Assembly: GCF_000719705.1 (NCBI RefSeq)
Contig: NZ_JOHO01000002.1
Location: 496,001 to 560,000 of the forward strand
Length of the DNA: 64,000 bases
Reading direction: 5' to 3'
DNA from: Streptomyces sp. NRRL S-350
GTDB lineage: Bacteria > Actinomycetota > Actinomycetes > Streptomycetales > Streptomycetaceae
Shown here: positions 1 through 8,329 of the stretch, one piece after another
How positions within the stretch are numbered: the first letter of the stretch is position 1
Layout: each line of letters begins with the position of its first letter
The notes under the pieces: model-generated
Seen by the model: only the letters and a program-made list of their open reading frames with translations
Told to the model about the DNA's origin: nothing
Database searches by the model: none
Made by a program: the position numbers and the translations under genes

Positions 1-2
1 GC

Positions 3-302
3 AGCCAGGAGCGGCACAAGGGCACGCTTTACGGCATGGCGGTGGCCCGCGGCGCCGGCGGCCGGGGCATCGGCGGCGCGCTGGTGCGGGAGGTGCTGCG
101 GACCGCCGTCGCGGACGGGCGGCTGCGCCAGGTGCTGCTGACCGTCTCGGAGGGCAACGAGGCGGCGCTGCGGCTCTACACGGCCTGCGGCTTCGAGGTG
201 TGGGGCCGGGAGCCGGCAGCCGTCCTGGTGGACGGGCTGCCGGTCGCGAAGCTGCACATGGTGCGACTGCTGGCCGCCGGGCCGACGACGGCCGGACGCT
301 GA
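3..302 (+). CDS. GNAT family N-acetyltransferase (C-terminal fragment)
   Basis: The gene runs in from the left edge; the open frame is continuous from base 3. The visible 99 residues carry the acetyl-CoA binding region of GNAT enzymes: the beta4 strand reading TLYGMAVA, the pyrophosphate-binding loop [14 protein letters not shown] (Q/RxxGxG/A type), and the terminal EGNEAALRLYTACGFEVWG segment in which Asn and Tyr are family-conserved. The family transfers an acetyl group from acetyl-CoA to an amine; the substrate cannot be told from this fragment. The start codon lies outside the window. Confidence 0.85.
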   Translation, partial: SQERHKGTLYGMAVARGAGGRGIGGALVREVLRTAVADGRLRQVLLTVSEGNEAALRLYTACGFEVWGREPAAVLVDGLPVAKLHMVRLLAAGPTTAGR

Positions 303-477
303 GACTTCCGCTCGCTGCGCCGGGCCGTGGAGACGGGTGCGGGCGGCGGTGTCGGCCCGGCGCGAGGCCGGGTGGCAATTAAGTCATTCGACTGTATCGG
401 AGCCGCGGTTCCCGGCAGATCCTGGCAGGGTGCCCGCGCGTCTGTGCTGGGCGTTCGTCATGGCAGGAGGCCCTGAA

Positions 478-1275
478 GTGCCCGCAACGCCCGTCGTGTT
501 CGTCCATGGAGCGTGGTTCCACGCGCTGTGCTGGGAGGCGTGGGCCCACCGCTTCGCGGCCCGGGGCTTCTCCGTCCTGGCGCCGGGCTGGCCGGGCGAG
601 CTCTCGACGGCGGCCGAGGCGCGCCGCAGCCCGGAGCGGCTGCCGGACCTCGGACTGCGTGCGCTGACCGGGCACTTCGCGGGCGTCGTACGGTCGTCGG
701 AAAGCCCACCGGTGCTCGTCGGGCACTCCGTGGGCGGACTGGTCGTGCAGCAGCTCCTCGCCGACGGCCTCGGGCTCGCGGCCGTGGCGATCGCCTCGGC
801 GCCGGTCAACGGGGTGCCGCTGCCCGGCCCGCTCGCCGGGCGCGGCCTGCCGTCGGCCGGCGGCGGCCAGGCACAGGTGCCGGTCTCCGCCCACCGGTTC
901 CGGCAGCTCTTCGCGAACACCTCGGACACGGAGGGGGCCGCCGAGCTCTACGACCGGTACGCCGTCCCGGCCCCGCATCGGCTGCTCACCGAGGTCGGTG
1001 GCGGCGGCCCGTCGGGCCTGACGGCCGTGGACGTGGGCCGACGGGCCCGCGGGCCGCTGCTCCTGGTCTCGGGCCAGGAGGACCGGCTGGTGCCCGACGC
1101 CGTGACCCGCGCCGTCTACAAGCAGTACGGCGATTCGACGGCGGTTACGGAGCTGAAGCAGTTCGCGGACCGCAGCCACACCCTGGTCGTGGACAGCGGC
1201 TGGCGCTCGGTCGCGGACCACGTCCTCGACTGGCTGGGCCGGCAGGGCATCGGCGCCGACCGCCGCAGGAGGTGA
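478..1275 (+). CDS. alpha/beta hydrolase
   Basis: A 265-residue serine hydrolase of the alpha/beta fold. Visible elements are the oxyanion-hole strand VVFVHGAW near residue 7, the nucleophile elbow GHSVGG with Ser84, an acid in the QEDRLVPD segment, and the histidine in DRSHTLVV near the C-terminus, so the triad looks complete. The GTG start is chosen because AGGAGG at 465-470 sits 7 nt upstream; an ATG at 460 overlaps this ribosome-binding site and is less likely. The substrate is unknown; small-ester or lactone hydrolysis is typical. It is monocistronic and convergent with the following regulator. Confidence 0.85.
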   Translation: MPATPVVFVHGAWFHALCWEAWAHRFAARGFSVLAPGWPGELSTAAEARRSPERLPDLGLRALTGHFAGVVRSSESPPVLVGHSVGGLVVQQLLADGLGLAAVAIASAPVNGVPLPGPLAGRGLPSAGGGQAQVPVSAHRFRQLFANTSDTEGAAELYDRYAVPAPHRLLTEVGGGGPSGLTAVDVGRRARGPLLLVSGQEDRLVPDAVTRAVYKQYGDSTAVTELKQFADRSHTLVVDSGWRSVADHVLDWLGRQGIGADRRRR

Positions 1276-1293
1276 ACCCCCGGCGGAGCCGAG

Positions 1294-1353
1294 CCGCCGC
1301 CTGACGCCTGCCGCCGCCTGACGCCTGCCGCCGCCTGACGCCTGCCGCCGCCT
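1294..1353. repeat. 17-bp tandem repeat
   Basis: A unit reading CCGCCGCCTGACGCCTG is repeated about 3.5 times without interruption in the gap between two convergent genes. It is probably replication slippage in GC-rich DNA; no hairpin or coding role is obvious. Confidence 0.7.
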
Positions 1354-1412
1354 GCCTTCGCTCGCCACCGCCACCGACCGCCTGCCGTCCCGGAGGACCG
1401 CGCCGCCGCGCC

Positions 1413-4217
1413 TCACCCGGGCCCGGCGGCGGGGGTGTTGCTGCCCAGGGCGTCGCGCAGCGCGGCGCGGGAGGTGATGCCGAGCTTGGGGAAGACCCGG
1501 TACAGGTGCGAGCTGACCGTCCGGGGCGACAGGTGCATCCGCTCGCCGATCTCCTTGTTGGTCAGGCCGCTCGCGGCGAGGTCGGCGATCCGGTGCTCCT
1601 GCCAGGTCAGGGTGGCCAGGTGGGCGGAGGAGGCGCGGGTGGGCATGCCGGAGATCCGCAGTTCGGCCCGGGCGCGTTCGGCCCAGGCGGTGGCGCCGAG
1701 CCGTTCGAAGGCCTCCGTGGCCAGGGTCAGCGGCCTCCGGGCCGCCGCCGGGCCACGGAAGAGCCGGGTGCGGTAGCCGTGGGCGAGCCGGATGCGGGCC
1801 AGTTCGAACGGGAAGCGGACGGCGTCCGGAAGGGTCTCGACCAGTTCGAAGAGTTCGTCCGCACTCTTCGCGTCGGCGGTCGTCATCGCCAGCGCGCCGT
1901 AGGTGACCAGTGCGAGTCGCGGCGAGAGGTCGGGCAGCCCGGCGTCGCGGGCGGCGACGGCGTGGCGGCGGGCCTGCTCGGTGCGCCCGGTGTGCAGGGC
2001 GGCCTCGACGAGGTCGAGCAGCGTCCGGGACGCCTGGTGGGCGTAGGGCGTGAACGTGCCCGGGGTGGTGATGCCGATCGCGTACAGGTAGGCGGCTTCG
2101 AAGTCGCCCTCGCTGAGCGCCGCGAGCGTGCCGACGGAGTCCGCGATCTGGATGAGGAACCCGACGCCGCGCGGGCGGGCCCAGCCGTCGACGGCGGCCT
2201 GCAGTTCGCGGGCCCGCTCCACCTGTCCGCGCATCGCCGCCAGCAGCGCGAGGTAGGCGCGGCTGTGGTGGGCGAAGAGCGCGTGGTCGTGGTCGGTCGC
2301 CAGCTCCAGGCTGCGCAGTCCGGTCCGTTCCGCGTCGTCCCACTCGCCGACGGCCAGTTGGTCGAGCATGACCAGGTGCAGCATCGTCATCCCGGCGGAC
2401 TTAGCTCCGGTCGCGACCTCGCGGTCGACGGTGCGCTGCAGGTACGGCCGGACCGGCCCGAGCACGTCCAGGTGGTAGGCGGCGACGCCGAGGCGGGTGA
2501 CGTCCCAGGGGTCGAGGTGCGCCCGGCCGGCGAACGCGGCTTCGAGTCGTTGCGGTACGCCGGCGCCGTGCCGGACGACGTCGCTCCAGGCGTCCCGGTA
2601 GATCAGCGAGCGCGTGGGGACCAGGCCGCCCAGCCGCTCCAGGAAGGCACGGACCTCCTGCCAGGCGGCGGCGTCGCTCGCGTACTGGCAGATCGCCAGG
2701 AGCAGGTCGATCAGCCGCGTGACGGTTTCGTTCGCGGCCTGCGCTTCGTCGTCCTGCGGACCGTGGCTCTGCAGGGCGTCCGTCCGCAGGGCGTCGATGA
2801 CGGCCATGATCTGGCGCCGCGAGGAGTGCACCTCCCCGTCCTGGTACAGCGCCAGGTAGGCGGCGACGAGCGCCGCGGCGGGCGATTCGCCGCGGCCGGG
2901 CACGGCGTCGGCGTGGGCCAGCCGCTGCGCGCGGTCGAGTCGGCCGGTCTGACCGGCGAGGTAGGCCGCGTCGCGGAGCCGCCTGGAGCGGTTCGCGTGG
3001 TCCTCGCTGAGCTCCGCGGCGCGGGCCAGCCAGGCCATGGCGGCGACCGCGCCGCCGCGCCGGGTCGCGGATTCGGCGGCGGCCTCCAGCTCCGCGGCGA
3101 CCCGCTCGTCGGGGTCGACCGTCGCGGCCGCCAGGTGGGTGGCCCGCCGCTCGACGTCGCCCTGGTGGAAGCGGGCGAGGGAGGCGTGTGCCGCGCGCCG
3201 CTCGTTGGGGGTCGCCAGCTGGACGACGGTCGAGCGCACCAGCGGGTGGCGGAAGACGAAGTCGCCGCTGACCGGGTCGGTGTCCAGCAGGCCGCGGAAG
3301 GCCGCCTCGTCGGCGTCGGCCATCCGGTACCGGGCGCCCAGGGTGTGGCCGACCGCGGGGCCGGCCTCGACCCCGTCCAGCGCACCGCGCAGGAGTTCCG
3401 CCCGCACCTCCGTGCTCAGGGCCTCGATGCGGGTGCCGTAGACGTGCTGCAGGCGCCGCGGCAGCGGGACGCCCCGGTAGTCGGACTCCCCCTCGGCCCC
3501 GGAGGCGGGCCGGCTGCTCAGGTAGGGCGGCAGCTCCAGCAGGGCCAGCGGGTTGCCCTGGGCCTCCCGCAGGACGACCCGGCGCAGCTGCGGGTGGAGG
3601 CCGGGGTGCTGCCGGTCCAGCAGTTGTTCGGCCGCGTCCGGCGACAGGGTGGGCACGAACAGCTCCGGGAGGCCCGCGGTGTCGAGCCGCGAGGGGATGT
3701 CCGAGCGGAGCCCGACGAGGAGCTTCACCGAGCCGCCGCTCAGCCGGCGCCCCGCGAAGCCGACGACCTCGGCGCTGGCGGTGTCGAACCACTGCCCGTC
3801 GTCGAGGGCCAGCAGCAGGGGCTTCTGCGAGGCCGCCAGGGACAGCAGGTCGAGGACCGCGATGGCGAGCGCCATGACGGACGGCGGCTTCTCGTGGCTC
3901 CGTCCGAACACGACGTCGAACACCCCGCGGTAGCCGCTGTCGAGCCGGCCGATCTGGGGGAGCAGCGGGTGCAGGAGCTGGTGCAGGCCGGCGAAGGGCA
4001 GGTCGGACTCCGCCTCGACACCGGTCGCCCGGATCACCCGGTGGCCCGCGCCGGCGGCGAGTTCGGCGGCGCGGTCGAGGAGCGAGCTCTTGCCGACGCC
4101 GGTCTCGCCCTTCAGGACGAGCGACTGGCCCTGCGGGGCCGTCACGAAGGACGACAGTGCGTCCTCCTCGGACCGGCGGCCGACCATCGTCCGTGCCGTC
4201 CCGGCCGGCTCGTTCAC
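1413..4217 (-). CDS. LAL-type LuxR family transcriptional regulator (large ATP-binding)
   Basis: A 934-residue cytoplasmic regulator with the LAL architecture. The N-terminal AAA ATPase has Walker A GETGVGKSS (Lys43) and a Walker-B-like LLLALDDGQWFD segment. A long helical, TPR-like middle follows, and the last ~60 residues form a LuxR/NarL HTH (LTWQEHRIADLAASGLTNKE followed by IGERMHLSPRTVSSH). The length fits the usual 850-1000 residues. LAL proteins are often activators of secondary metabolism or sugar use, with ATP and an unknown ligand controlling DNA binding. No partner gene is fused or overlapping; the divergent and convergent neighbours do not reveal its target. The ATG start precedes MVGRRSEED, the normal beginning of the ATPase module. 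Confidence 0.92.
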   Translation of the reverse strand: MNEPAGTARTMVGRRSEEDALSSFVTAPQGQSLVLKGETGVGKSSLLDRAAELAAGAGHRVIRATGVEAESDLPFAGLHQLLHPLLPQIGRLDSGYRGVFDVVFGRSHEKPPSVMALAIAVLDLLSLAASQKPLLLALDDGQWFDTASAEVVGFAGRRLSGGSVKLLVGLRSDIPSRLDTAGLPELFVPTLSPDAAEQLLDRQHPGLHPQLRRVVLREAQGNPLALLELPPYLSSRPASGAEGESDYRGVPLPRRLQHVYGTRIEALSTEVRAELLRGALDGVEAGPAVGHTLGARYRMADADEAAFRGLLDTDPVSGDFVFRHPLVRSTVVQLATPNERRAAHASLARFHQGDVERRATHLAAATVDPDERVAAELEAAAESATRRGGAVAAMAWLARAAELSEDHANRSRRLRDAAYLAGQTGRLDRAQRLAHADAVPGRGESPAAALVAAYLALYQDGEVHSSRRQIMAVIDALRTDALQSHGPQDDEAQAANETVTRLIDLLLAICQYASDAAAWQEVRAFLERLGGLVPTRSLIYRDAWSDVVRHGAGVPQRLEAAFAGRAHLDPWDVTRLGVAAYHLDVLGPVRPYLQRTVDREVATGAKSAGMTMLHLVMLDQLAVGEWDDAERTGLRSLELATDHDHALFAHHSRAYLALLAAMRGQVERARELQAAVDGWARPRGVGFLIQIADSVGTLAALSEGDFEAAYLYAIGITTPGTFTPYAHQASRTLLDLVEAALHTGRTEQARRHAVAARDAGLPDLSPRLALVTYGALAMTTADAKSADELFELVETLPDAVRFPFELARIRLAHGYRTRLFRGPAAARRPLTLATEAFERLGATAWAERARAELRISGMPTRASSAHLATLTWQEHRIADLAASGLTNKEIGERMHLSPRTVSSHLYRVFPKLGITSRAALRDALGSNTPAAGPG

Positions 4218-4476
4218 GCGCTCCCCCTACGACTTGCGACTGCGGCGCACGGCGAGCCGTGGGCTGCCGTGTCCTCCCGTCAGTTTCCCACGGCCGGAGG
4301 GGCCTTTCGATCATGTTTTCAGCCGAGGTCGGCGCCGGTTCCCCCCTGCCCCCTCCGGTGCGGTGCGCGCGCCTGGGCGGGGTAGGGGCAGCGCAGGGGA
4401 GGGCGGCGCCGGGGGCGGGCGGGAGCCGGAGAGGGGAGCAGCCGGCCGGGGCGAGCCGGCCGCCGCCGGAGTCCGC

Positions 4477-5496
4477 TCAGCCGAGGCGGAGCACCAGCTT
4501 GCCGGTGTTCTCGCCGCGGAACAGCATCTGGAAGGTCTCCGGGAAGTCGTCCACGGTGCCCTCCACCACCTGCTCCTTCACCCTGATCCGGCCGTCGCCG
4601 ATCCAGCCCGCGATCTCGGCGGTGGCCTCCGGGTACCGGCGGGCGTAGTCGAACACGACGAAGCCCTCCATCCGCGCCCGCCGCACCAGCAGCGACAGGT
4701 AGTTGGCCGGGCCCTGGACGGTGTCCTCCTCGTTGTTGTACTGGCTGATCGCCCCGCAGACCACGACCCGGGCGTGCGTCGCGAGCCGGGTCAGCGCGGC
4801 GTCCAGGATCGGGCCGCCGACGTTGTCGAAGTAGACGTCGATGCGGTCCGGGGTGTGGGTGCGCAGCGCCTCGCGGACGTCCTCGGCGCGGTAGTCGATC
4901 GCCGCGTCGAAGCCCAACTCCTCGGTGAGCAGGGCGCACTTCTCGGGGCCGCCCGCGATGCCGACCACCCGGCAGCCCTTCACCTTGGCGATCTGGCCGA
5001 CCATGCTGCCGACCGCCCCGGCGGCGCCGGAGACCACCACGGTCTCGCCCTCCTTGAGCGCCCCCACCTCCAGCAGGCCGAAGTAGGCGGTCATGCCGGG
5101 CATCCCGAGGGCGCCGAGGTAGGTGGACAGCGGCGCGAGCGCGGGGTCGACGGTCAGTGCGCCCTTGCCGTCCGACAGCGCGTACTCCTGCACCCCGAAG
5201 GCGCCGACCACGTGGTCCCCGACCTGGAACTTCGGGTGGTTCGACGCGACGACCTCGACCACCGAGCCCGCCCGCATCACGTCGCCCAACCCCACCGGCG
5301 GCAGGTACGACGGCCGGTCGTCCAGCCAGCCGCGCATCGCCGGGTCCAGCGAGAGGTAGCGGGTGCGACCCAGGAACTCCCCGTCCCCGGGCACTGGCAC
5401 CGCCTCGCTCACGTGCGCCCAGTCCTCGGCCCGGACTTCCCCGACCGGCCGCCGGGCGAGGCGGATCTGGCGGTTGGCTCCGGCGTCTGCGGTCAT
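4477..5496 (-). CDS. NADP-dependent oxidoreductase, medium-chain (PTGR/leukotriene B4 12-hydroxydehydrogenase-like)
   Basis: A 339-residue zinc-independent medium-chain dehydrogenase/reductase. The GroES-like N-terminus contains RYLSLDPAMRGWL, typical of the prostaglandin reductase (YncB/CurA) subfamily. The Rossmann half has the nucleotide-binding turn VVSGAAGAVGSMVGQIAKVKG, followed by the FDAAIDYRAEDV and FDNVGGPILDAAL signatures. These enzymes reduce the C=C double bond of alpha,beta-unsaturated ketones or aldehydes with NADPH. The catalytic zinc Cys/His set is absent, as expected for the subfamily. A TetR-like palindrome sits about 50 bp upstream. Monocistronic. Confidence 0.92.
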   Translation of the reverse strand: MTADAGANRQIRLARRPVGEVRAEDWAHVSEAVPVPGDGEFLGRTRYLSLDPAMRGWLDDRPSYLPPVGLGDVMRAGSVVEVVASNHPKFQVGDHVVGAFGVQEYALSDGKGALTVDPALAPLSTYLGALGMPGMTAYFGLLEVGALKEGETVVVSGAAGAVGSMVGQIAKVKGCRVVGIAGGPEKCALLTEELGFDAAIDYRAEDVREALRTHTPDRIDVYFDNVGGPILDAALTRLATHARVVVCGAISQYNNEEDTVQGPANYLSLLVRRARMEGFVVFDYARRYPEATAEIAGWIGDGRIRVKEQVVEGTVDDFPETFQMLFRGENTGKLVLRLG

Positions 5497-5545
5497 GACG
5501 TCTCCTGGGTGCGCACTCGGCTCTGGAACTCGACGAGTCCGATTC

Positions 5546-5559
5546 TAAGCAAGCGCTTA
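5546..5559. promoter_or_regulatory. candidate TetR-type operator upstream of the oxidoreductase
   Basis: TAAGC-AAGC-GCTTA is an inverted repeat (5-bp arms, 4-bp spacer) about 50 bp upstream of the minus-strand oxidoreductase start. It is unusually AT-rich for this genome and resembles operators bound by TetR/AcrR proteins. No TetR gene is adjacent. Confidence 0.4.
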
Positions 5560-5681
5560 TTCATATGACCAGCGGCAGTCGGGCACCCGGATGCGTCGGG
5601 CACCTCGATGCGTACGGCCCCAGCGGTGATCGGGCCCAGCGGTGATCGGGCGGAGCGGTACCCGGCCCCGCGGTGTCGGAC

Positions 5682-6305
5682 TCAGTAGCGGTCGGCGAGG
5701 TGGCCGTAGCCGCCCGCGTGCCAGACCATGCGGCGGAACTCCGGGAGGCTGAGGGCGGCAGTGCTGGGGCCCGCGGCGGGCGGGAAGTGGACGGTGCCGC
5801 AGCGGGCGCAGTACCAGGCCCGGGCCCAGAGCTGTTCGGCCCGGGGGCGGCCGGCGAGTTCACGCCCTGCCGACGCGCTGAGCAGAGCCGCCGCCAGGAA
5901 GAGCGCGGCGGCGACGACCACGGCCACGACGGGCAGCTCGACGGGGACCTCGAAGGCGGAGTGGCTTCCGACCACGGCGGTGTCGCCGTGGTCGTCGTTG
6001 AACTGACGGGCGACGGTCCCGGCGATGAACGTGAAGCCGGCGACCAGGAGCGCGGCGACCCCCATGGCCACCGCCGTGCGGCCGGGCGGCTGGTCGCGGA
6101 TCGGCGCCGGAGCGAGGGCCCGGGCGAGGTCGGAGACGACCTCGCGGGACTGGTAGTGGTCGTTGCCCTGGGGGTACCGGGCGGTCGTCCGGCTGCGCCC
6201 GGCGTGGTAGACCGCCGGAACGCTGCGAACCTGGTCGGTGAGCCCGCAGCTGGGGCAGGGGTGCAGGGTGCGCGGCGGTGCGGGTACGGCGTCGTAGGGC
6301 CCCAT
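5682..6305 (-). CDS. hypothetical zinc-ribbon membrane protein
   Basis: A 207-residue protein with no recognised family. The N-terminus has a CPSCG pair and the C-terminal part has CARCG; together they could form a four-Cys zinc site with both knuckles on the same side of the membrane. Between them are two clear hydrophobic segments, about residues 78-98 (VAMGVAALLVAGFTFIAGTV) and 123-145 (VELPVVAVVVAAALFLAAAL). The last residues, EFRRMVWHAGGYGHLADRY, recur in streptomycete proteins that carry a similar two-TM core, as far as I recall. Function unknown. Confidence 0.7.
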   Translation of the reverse strand: MGPYDAVPAPPRTLHPCPSCGLTDQVRSVPAVYHAGRSRTTARYPQGNDHYQSREVVSDLARALAPAPIRDQPPGRTAVAMGVAALLVAGFTFIAGTVARQFNDDHGDTAVVGSHSAFEVPVELPVVAVVVAAALFLAAALLSASAGRELAGRPRAEQLWARAWYCARCGTVHFPPAAGPSTAALSLPEFRRMVWHAGGYGHLADRY

Positions 6306-6482
6306 CGGGTCTCCCCCCGTGTCGGCGTCCGGCCGGGGCGGCCGTCTCCGTACCGGAGGGGGACGCCGCCCCGGGTGCCGTGGTTGCGGTGAACGCCTTC
6401 CGGTTACCCGGCGGTTGGGGTTCCCAAGCGGGGACGGCCCCTCGGGTCGGTCCCTCGGAGCGGTCCCGCGGCTCGCGGCCGG

Positions 6483-7541
6483 TCAGCCCTCGGCGGCCGG
6501 TCGGCCCTCGGCGGCCGCCGAGGGCTGCCAGCCGAGCGCCGGTCCGAGCCGGGTCGCGAGGTCGGTGAGGATCTGCACGTAGTCCCGGTGCTCGAAGCTG
6601 AACGGCAGCGCGAAGGCGACCTCGTCGACCTCCCGGTACCCGGCGTGGGCTTGCAGCCGTTCGACGAGCTGCTCGGTCGTGCCGACCAGGTCGGGGGCGA
6701 ACAGCAGCCGGGCCGGGCCCTGTGGGGCGAGGGTGCGCGGGGTGCGGGAGCGGGCGTACGCCTCGTACTTGGTGCGCTGTTCGGGGGTGGCGGTGTCGGT
6801 GGGGATGACCACCAGGCCCTGGGAGACCCGGGCGCGCTCGCCGTCGGGGTGGCGCTCGCGGAACGCGCGGATCTGGTGGGCCTGGACGGCGGCGAAGTCC
6901 GGTGCCACGTCGTCCGTCTCCGCCTTGACGACGCTGCTGGTGAGCAGGTTGAGTCCGTGTTCGCCGGCCCAGCGGGCGGAGTGCAGGCTGCCGGCGCCGT
7001 ACCAGAGCCGGGAGGCGAGGCCGGGGGAGTGCGGCTGGACCCGGCGGGAGTACACCTCGATGCCCTCGGTGCCGGCGAAGCCGGAGGCGTCCTCGCCGCG
7101 GACGAGGGCGAGCAGCCGTTCGGCGCGGCGGTGGCTGAAGTCCTCGTGTTCGGCGGTGTCGGGGTAGAGGGCGCCGCGTACGTGCTCGTAGTGGACGGGC
7201 GGTCCGACGCTGAATCCGGGTTCGAGCCGGCCGCCGGAGAGGACGTCCACCGTGGCGAGGTCCTCGGCGAGCCGCAGCGGGTTCTCCCAGCCGAGCGGGG
7301 TGACGGCGGTGCCGAGCCGGATGCGGCTGGTGCGCTGGGTGGCGGCGGCGAGGACGGCGACGGGGGAGGAGATCCCGTACTGGAGGTGGCGGTGGCGGAG
7401 CCAGGCGCTGTCGAAGCCGAGTCGTTCGCCGAGGGTGATGAGGTCCAGGGTGGATTCGTGGCCCCGGCGCGGGTCCGCCTCGTCGAAGAGCCCGATGGTG
7501 AGGAAGCCGAGTTTCCGCAGCTGGCGAGGGTCCGGCGACAT
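6483..7541 (-). CDS. LLM class flavin-dependent oxidoreductase
   Basis: A 352-residue luciferase-like (beta/alpha)8 flavin enzyme. Family hallmarks are LGFDSAWLRHRHLQYG in the first quarter, ATQRTSRIRLGTAVTPLGWENPLRLAEDLATVDVLSGGRLEPGFSVG (the F420/FMN-binding barrel core) and a late GTTEQLVERLQAH motif. Such enzymes use FMNH2 or F420H2 to oxidise small organic compounds; the substrate is not predictable. The start at MSPDPRQLRKLGF is preferred over an upstream in-frame ATG because it begins just before the first conserved strand. Monocistronic; its 5' side faces the SCO5389-like gene's terminator region. Confidence 0.9.
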   Translation of the reverse strand: MSPDPRQLRKLGFLTIGLFDEADPRRGHESTLDLITLGERLGFDSAWLRHRHLQYGISSPVAVLAAATQRTSRIRLGTAVTPLGWENPLRLAEDLATVDVLSGGRLEPGFSVGPPVHYEHVRGALYPDTAEHEDFSHRRAERLLALVRGEDASGFAGTEGIEVYSRRVQPHSPGLASRLWYGAGSLHSARWAGEHGLNLLTSSVVKAETDDVAPDFAAVQAHQIRAFRERHPDGERARVSQGLVVIPTDTATPEQRTKYEAYARSRTPRTLAPQGPARLLFAPDLVGTTEQLVERLQAHAGYREVDEVAFALPFSFEHRDYVQILTDLATRLGPALGWQPSAAAEGRPAAEG

Positions 7542-7692
7542 GGTGAGCGGCTCCGCGTGGTGAGGCGGCCGCCCGGGGGAAGGCCGGGCGGGTGGTGCCC
7601 ATCGAACGTACGCAGCCGCCGCACGCTTCGACAAGATCGGCACGGGATCCGGTCACCGGACCGCAACGGGGCGCAACACGGCGCTACGTGCG

Positions 7693-7718
7693 GGGCCCCA
7701 CCCGGCCGGGTGGGGCCC
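7693..7718 (-). terminator. perfect 26-bp GC hairpin
   Basis: GGGCCCCACCCGG is followed directly by its exact complement, a 13-bp arm palindrome with no extra loop. It lies about 110 bp beyond the stop of the SCO5389-like minus-strand gene and before the LLM oxidoreductase gene, so it fits a U-less streptomycete terminator. Confidence 0.6.
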
Positions 7719-7748
7719 TTACGGCAAGCGCCCTTACGGCAAGCGCCC
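7719..7748. repeat. 15-bp tandem direct repeat
   Basis: TTACGGCAAGCGCCC occurs twice head-to-tail, with a degenerate third copy after it, immediately beside the perfect hairpin. No coding function. Confidence 0.7.
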
Positions 7749-7828
7749 CCTTGCGGCAGCCGCCCCGTAAGGCAGCCGTCAGCGCCCACAGGTGGCCCTG
7801 GCCGTGGGCAGGGCCACGGCTGGGGCCG

Positions 7829-8218
7829 TCAGCAGCTGCGCAGTTCCGGGCTCTGGTTGCGGATCTGGTTGTGCAGCGAGGTGAACTCGCGGTACGCCTC
7901 GCTGTCCTCGGAGCCGGGGCGGAACGCGCCGACGCGGTGGCAGTTGACGAAGGCGAGCTTCACGCCGAAGTGGTCCTCCAGGCTGCCCCGGATGGCGTTG
8001 CTGGCCAGCGCGCGCAGCAGCTGGGCGCGCTCCTCGTTGCTGGGCGTGGTGTTGTCGGTGGTGAACTCGCCGTCACCTGCGGCGAGTTCGGTGCTGAGAC
8101 CGGCGACGACCCGGTAGGCGTAGGGGAGCGAGGCGCGGACGGTGTCGAGGAAGGCGGCCTCGTCGACGCGGCCCTGCCGGGCCTGGGCGAGGAGGGCGGG
8201 GGAGACGTCGAGCGACAT
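7829..8218 (-). CDS. SCO5389 family protein
   Basis: A 129-residue protein that I recognise as the SCO5389 family of Streptomyces: it begins MSLDVSPALLAQARQGRVDE, contains SLPYAYRVVAGL and RAQLLRALASNAIRGSLEDH, and ends in NQSPELRSC. The family function is unknown; proteins are small, soluble and lack a signal peptide. The ATG at MSLDV is chosen over an upstream in-frame ATG because AGAGGA sits 5 nt before it and because family members begin there. The gene is convergent with nothing and followed by a strong hairpin. Confidence 0.85.
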   Translation of the reverse strand: MSLDVSPALLAQARQGRVDEAAFLDTVRASLPYAYRVVAGLSTELAAGDGEFTTDNTTPSNEERAQLLRALASNAIRGSLEDHFGVKLAFVNCHRVGAFRPGSEDSEAYREFTSLHNQIRNQSPELRSC

Positions 8219-8329
8219 GGAGGTCCTCTTTCGGGAGTGCGTGGGCCTCGGTGGGCAGCAGCCACCGCCATGGTTATCGAAGATGAAAACCATTACGGTG
8301 AAGACTCTCCCGGCCGTCCCGACGACCTG

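Noticed and set aside
1294..1353. CTGACGCCTGCCGCCGC repeats as a regulatory array
   Set aside because: It lies between convergent stops, without symmetry or promoter; slippage is more likely.
2401..4314. Long alternative frames inside the LuxR regulator gene
   Set aside because: They are antisense or frame-shifted shadows; only the 934-residue frame shows domains and codon bias.
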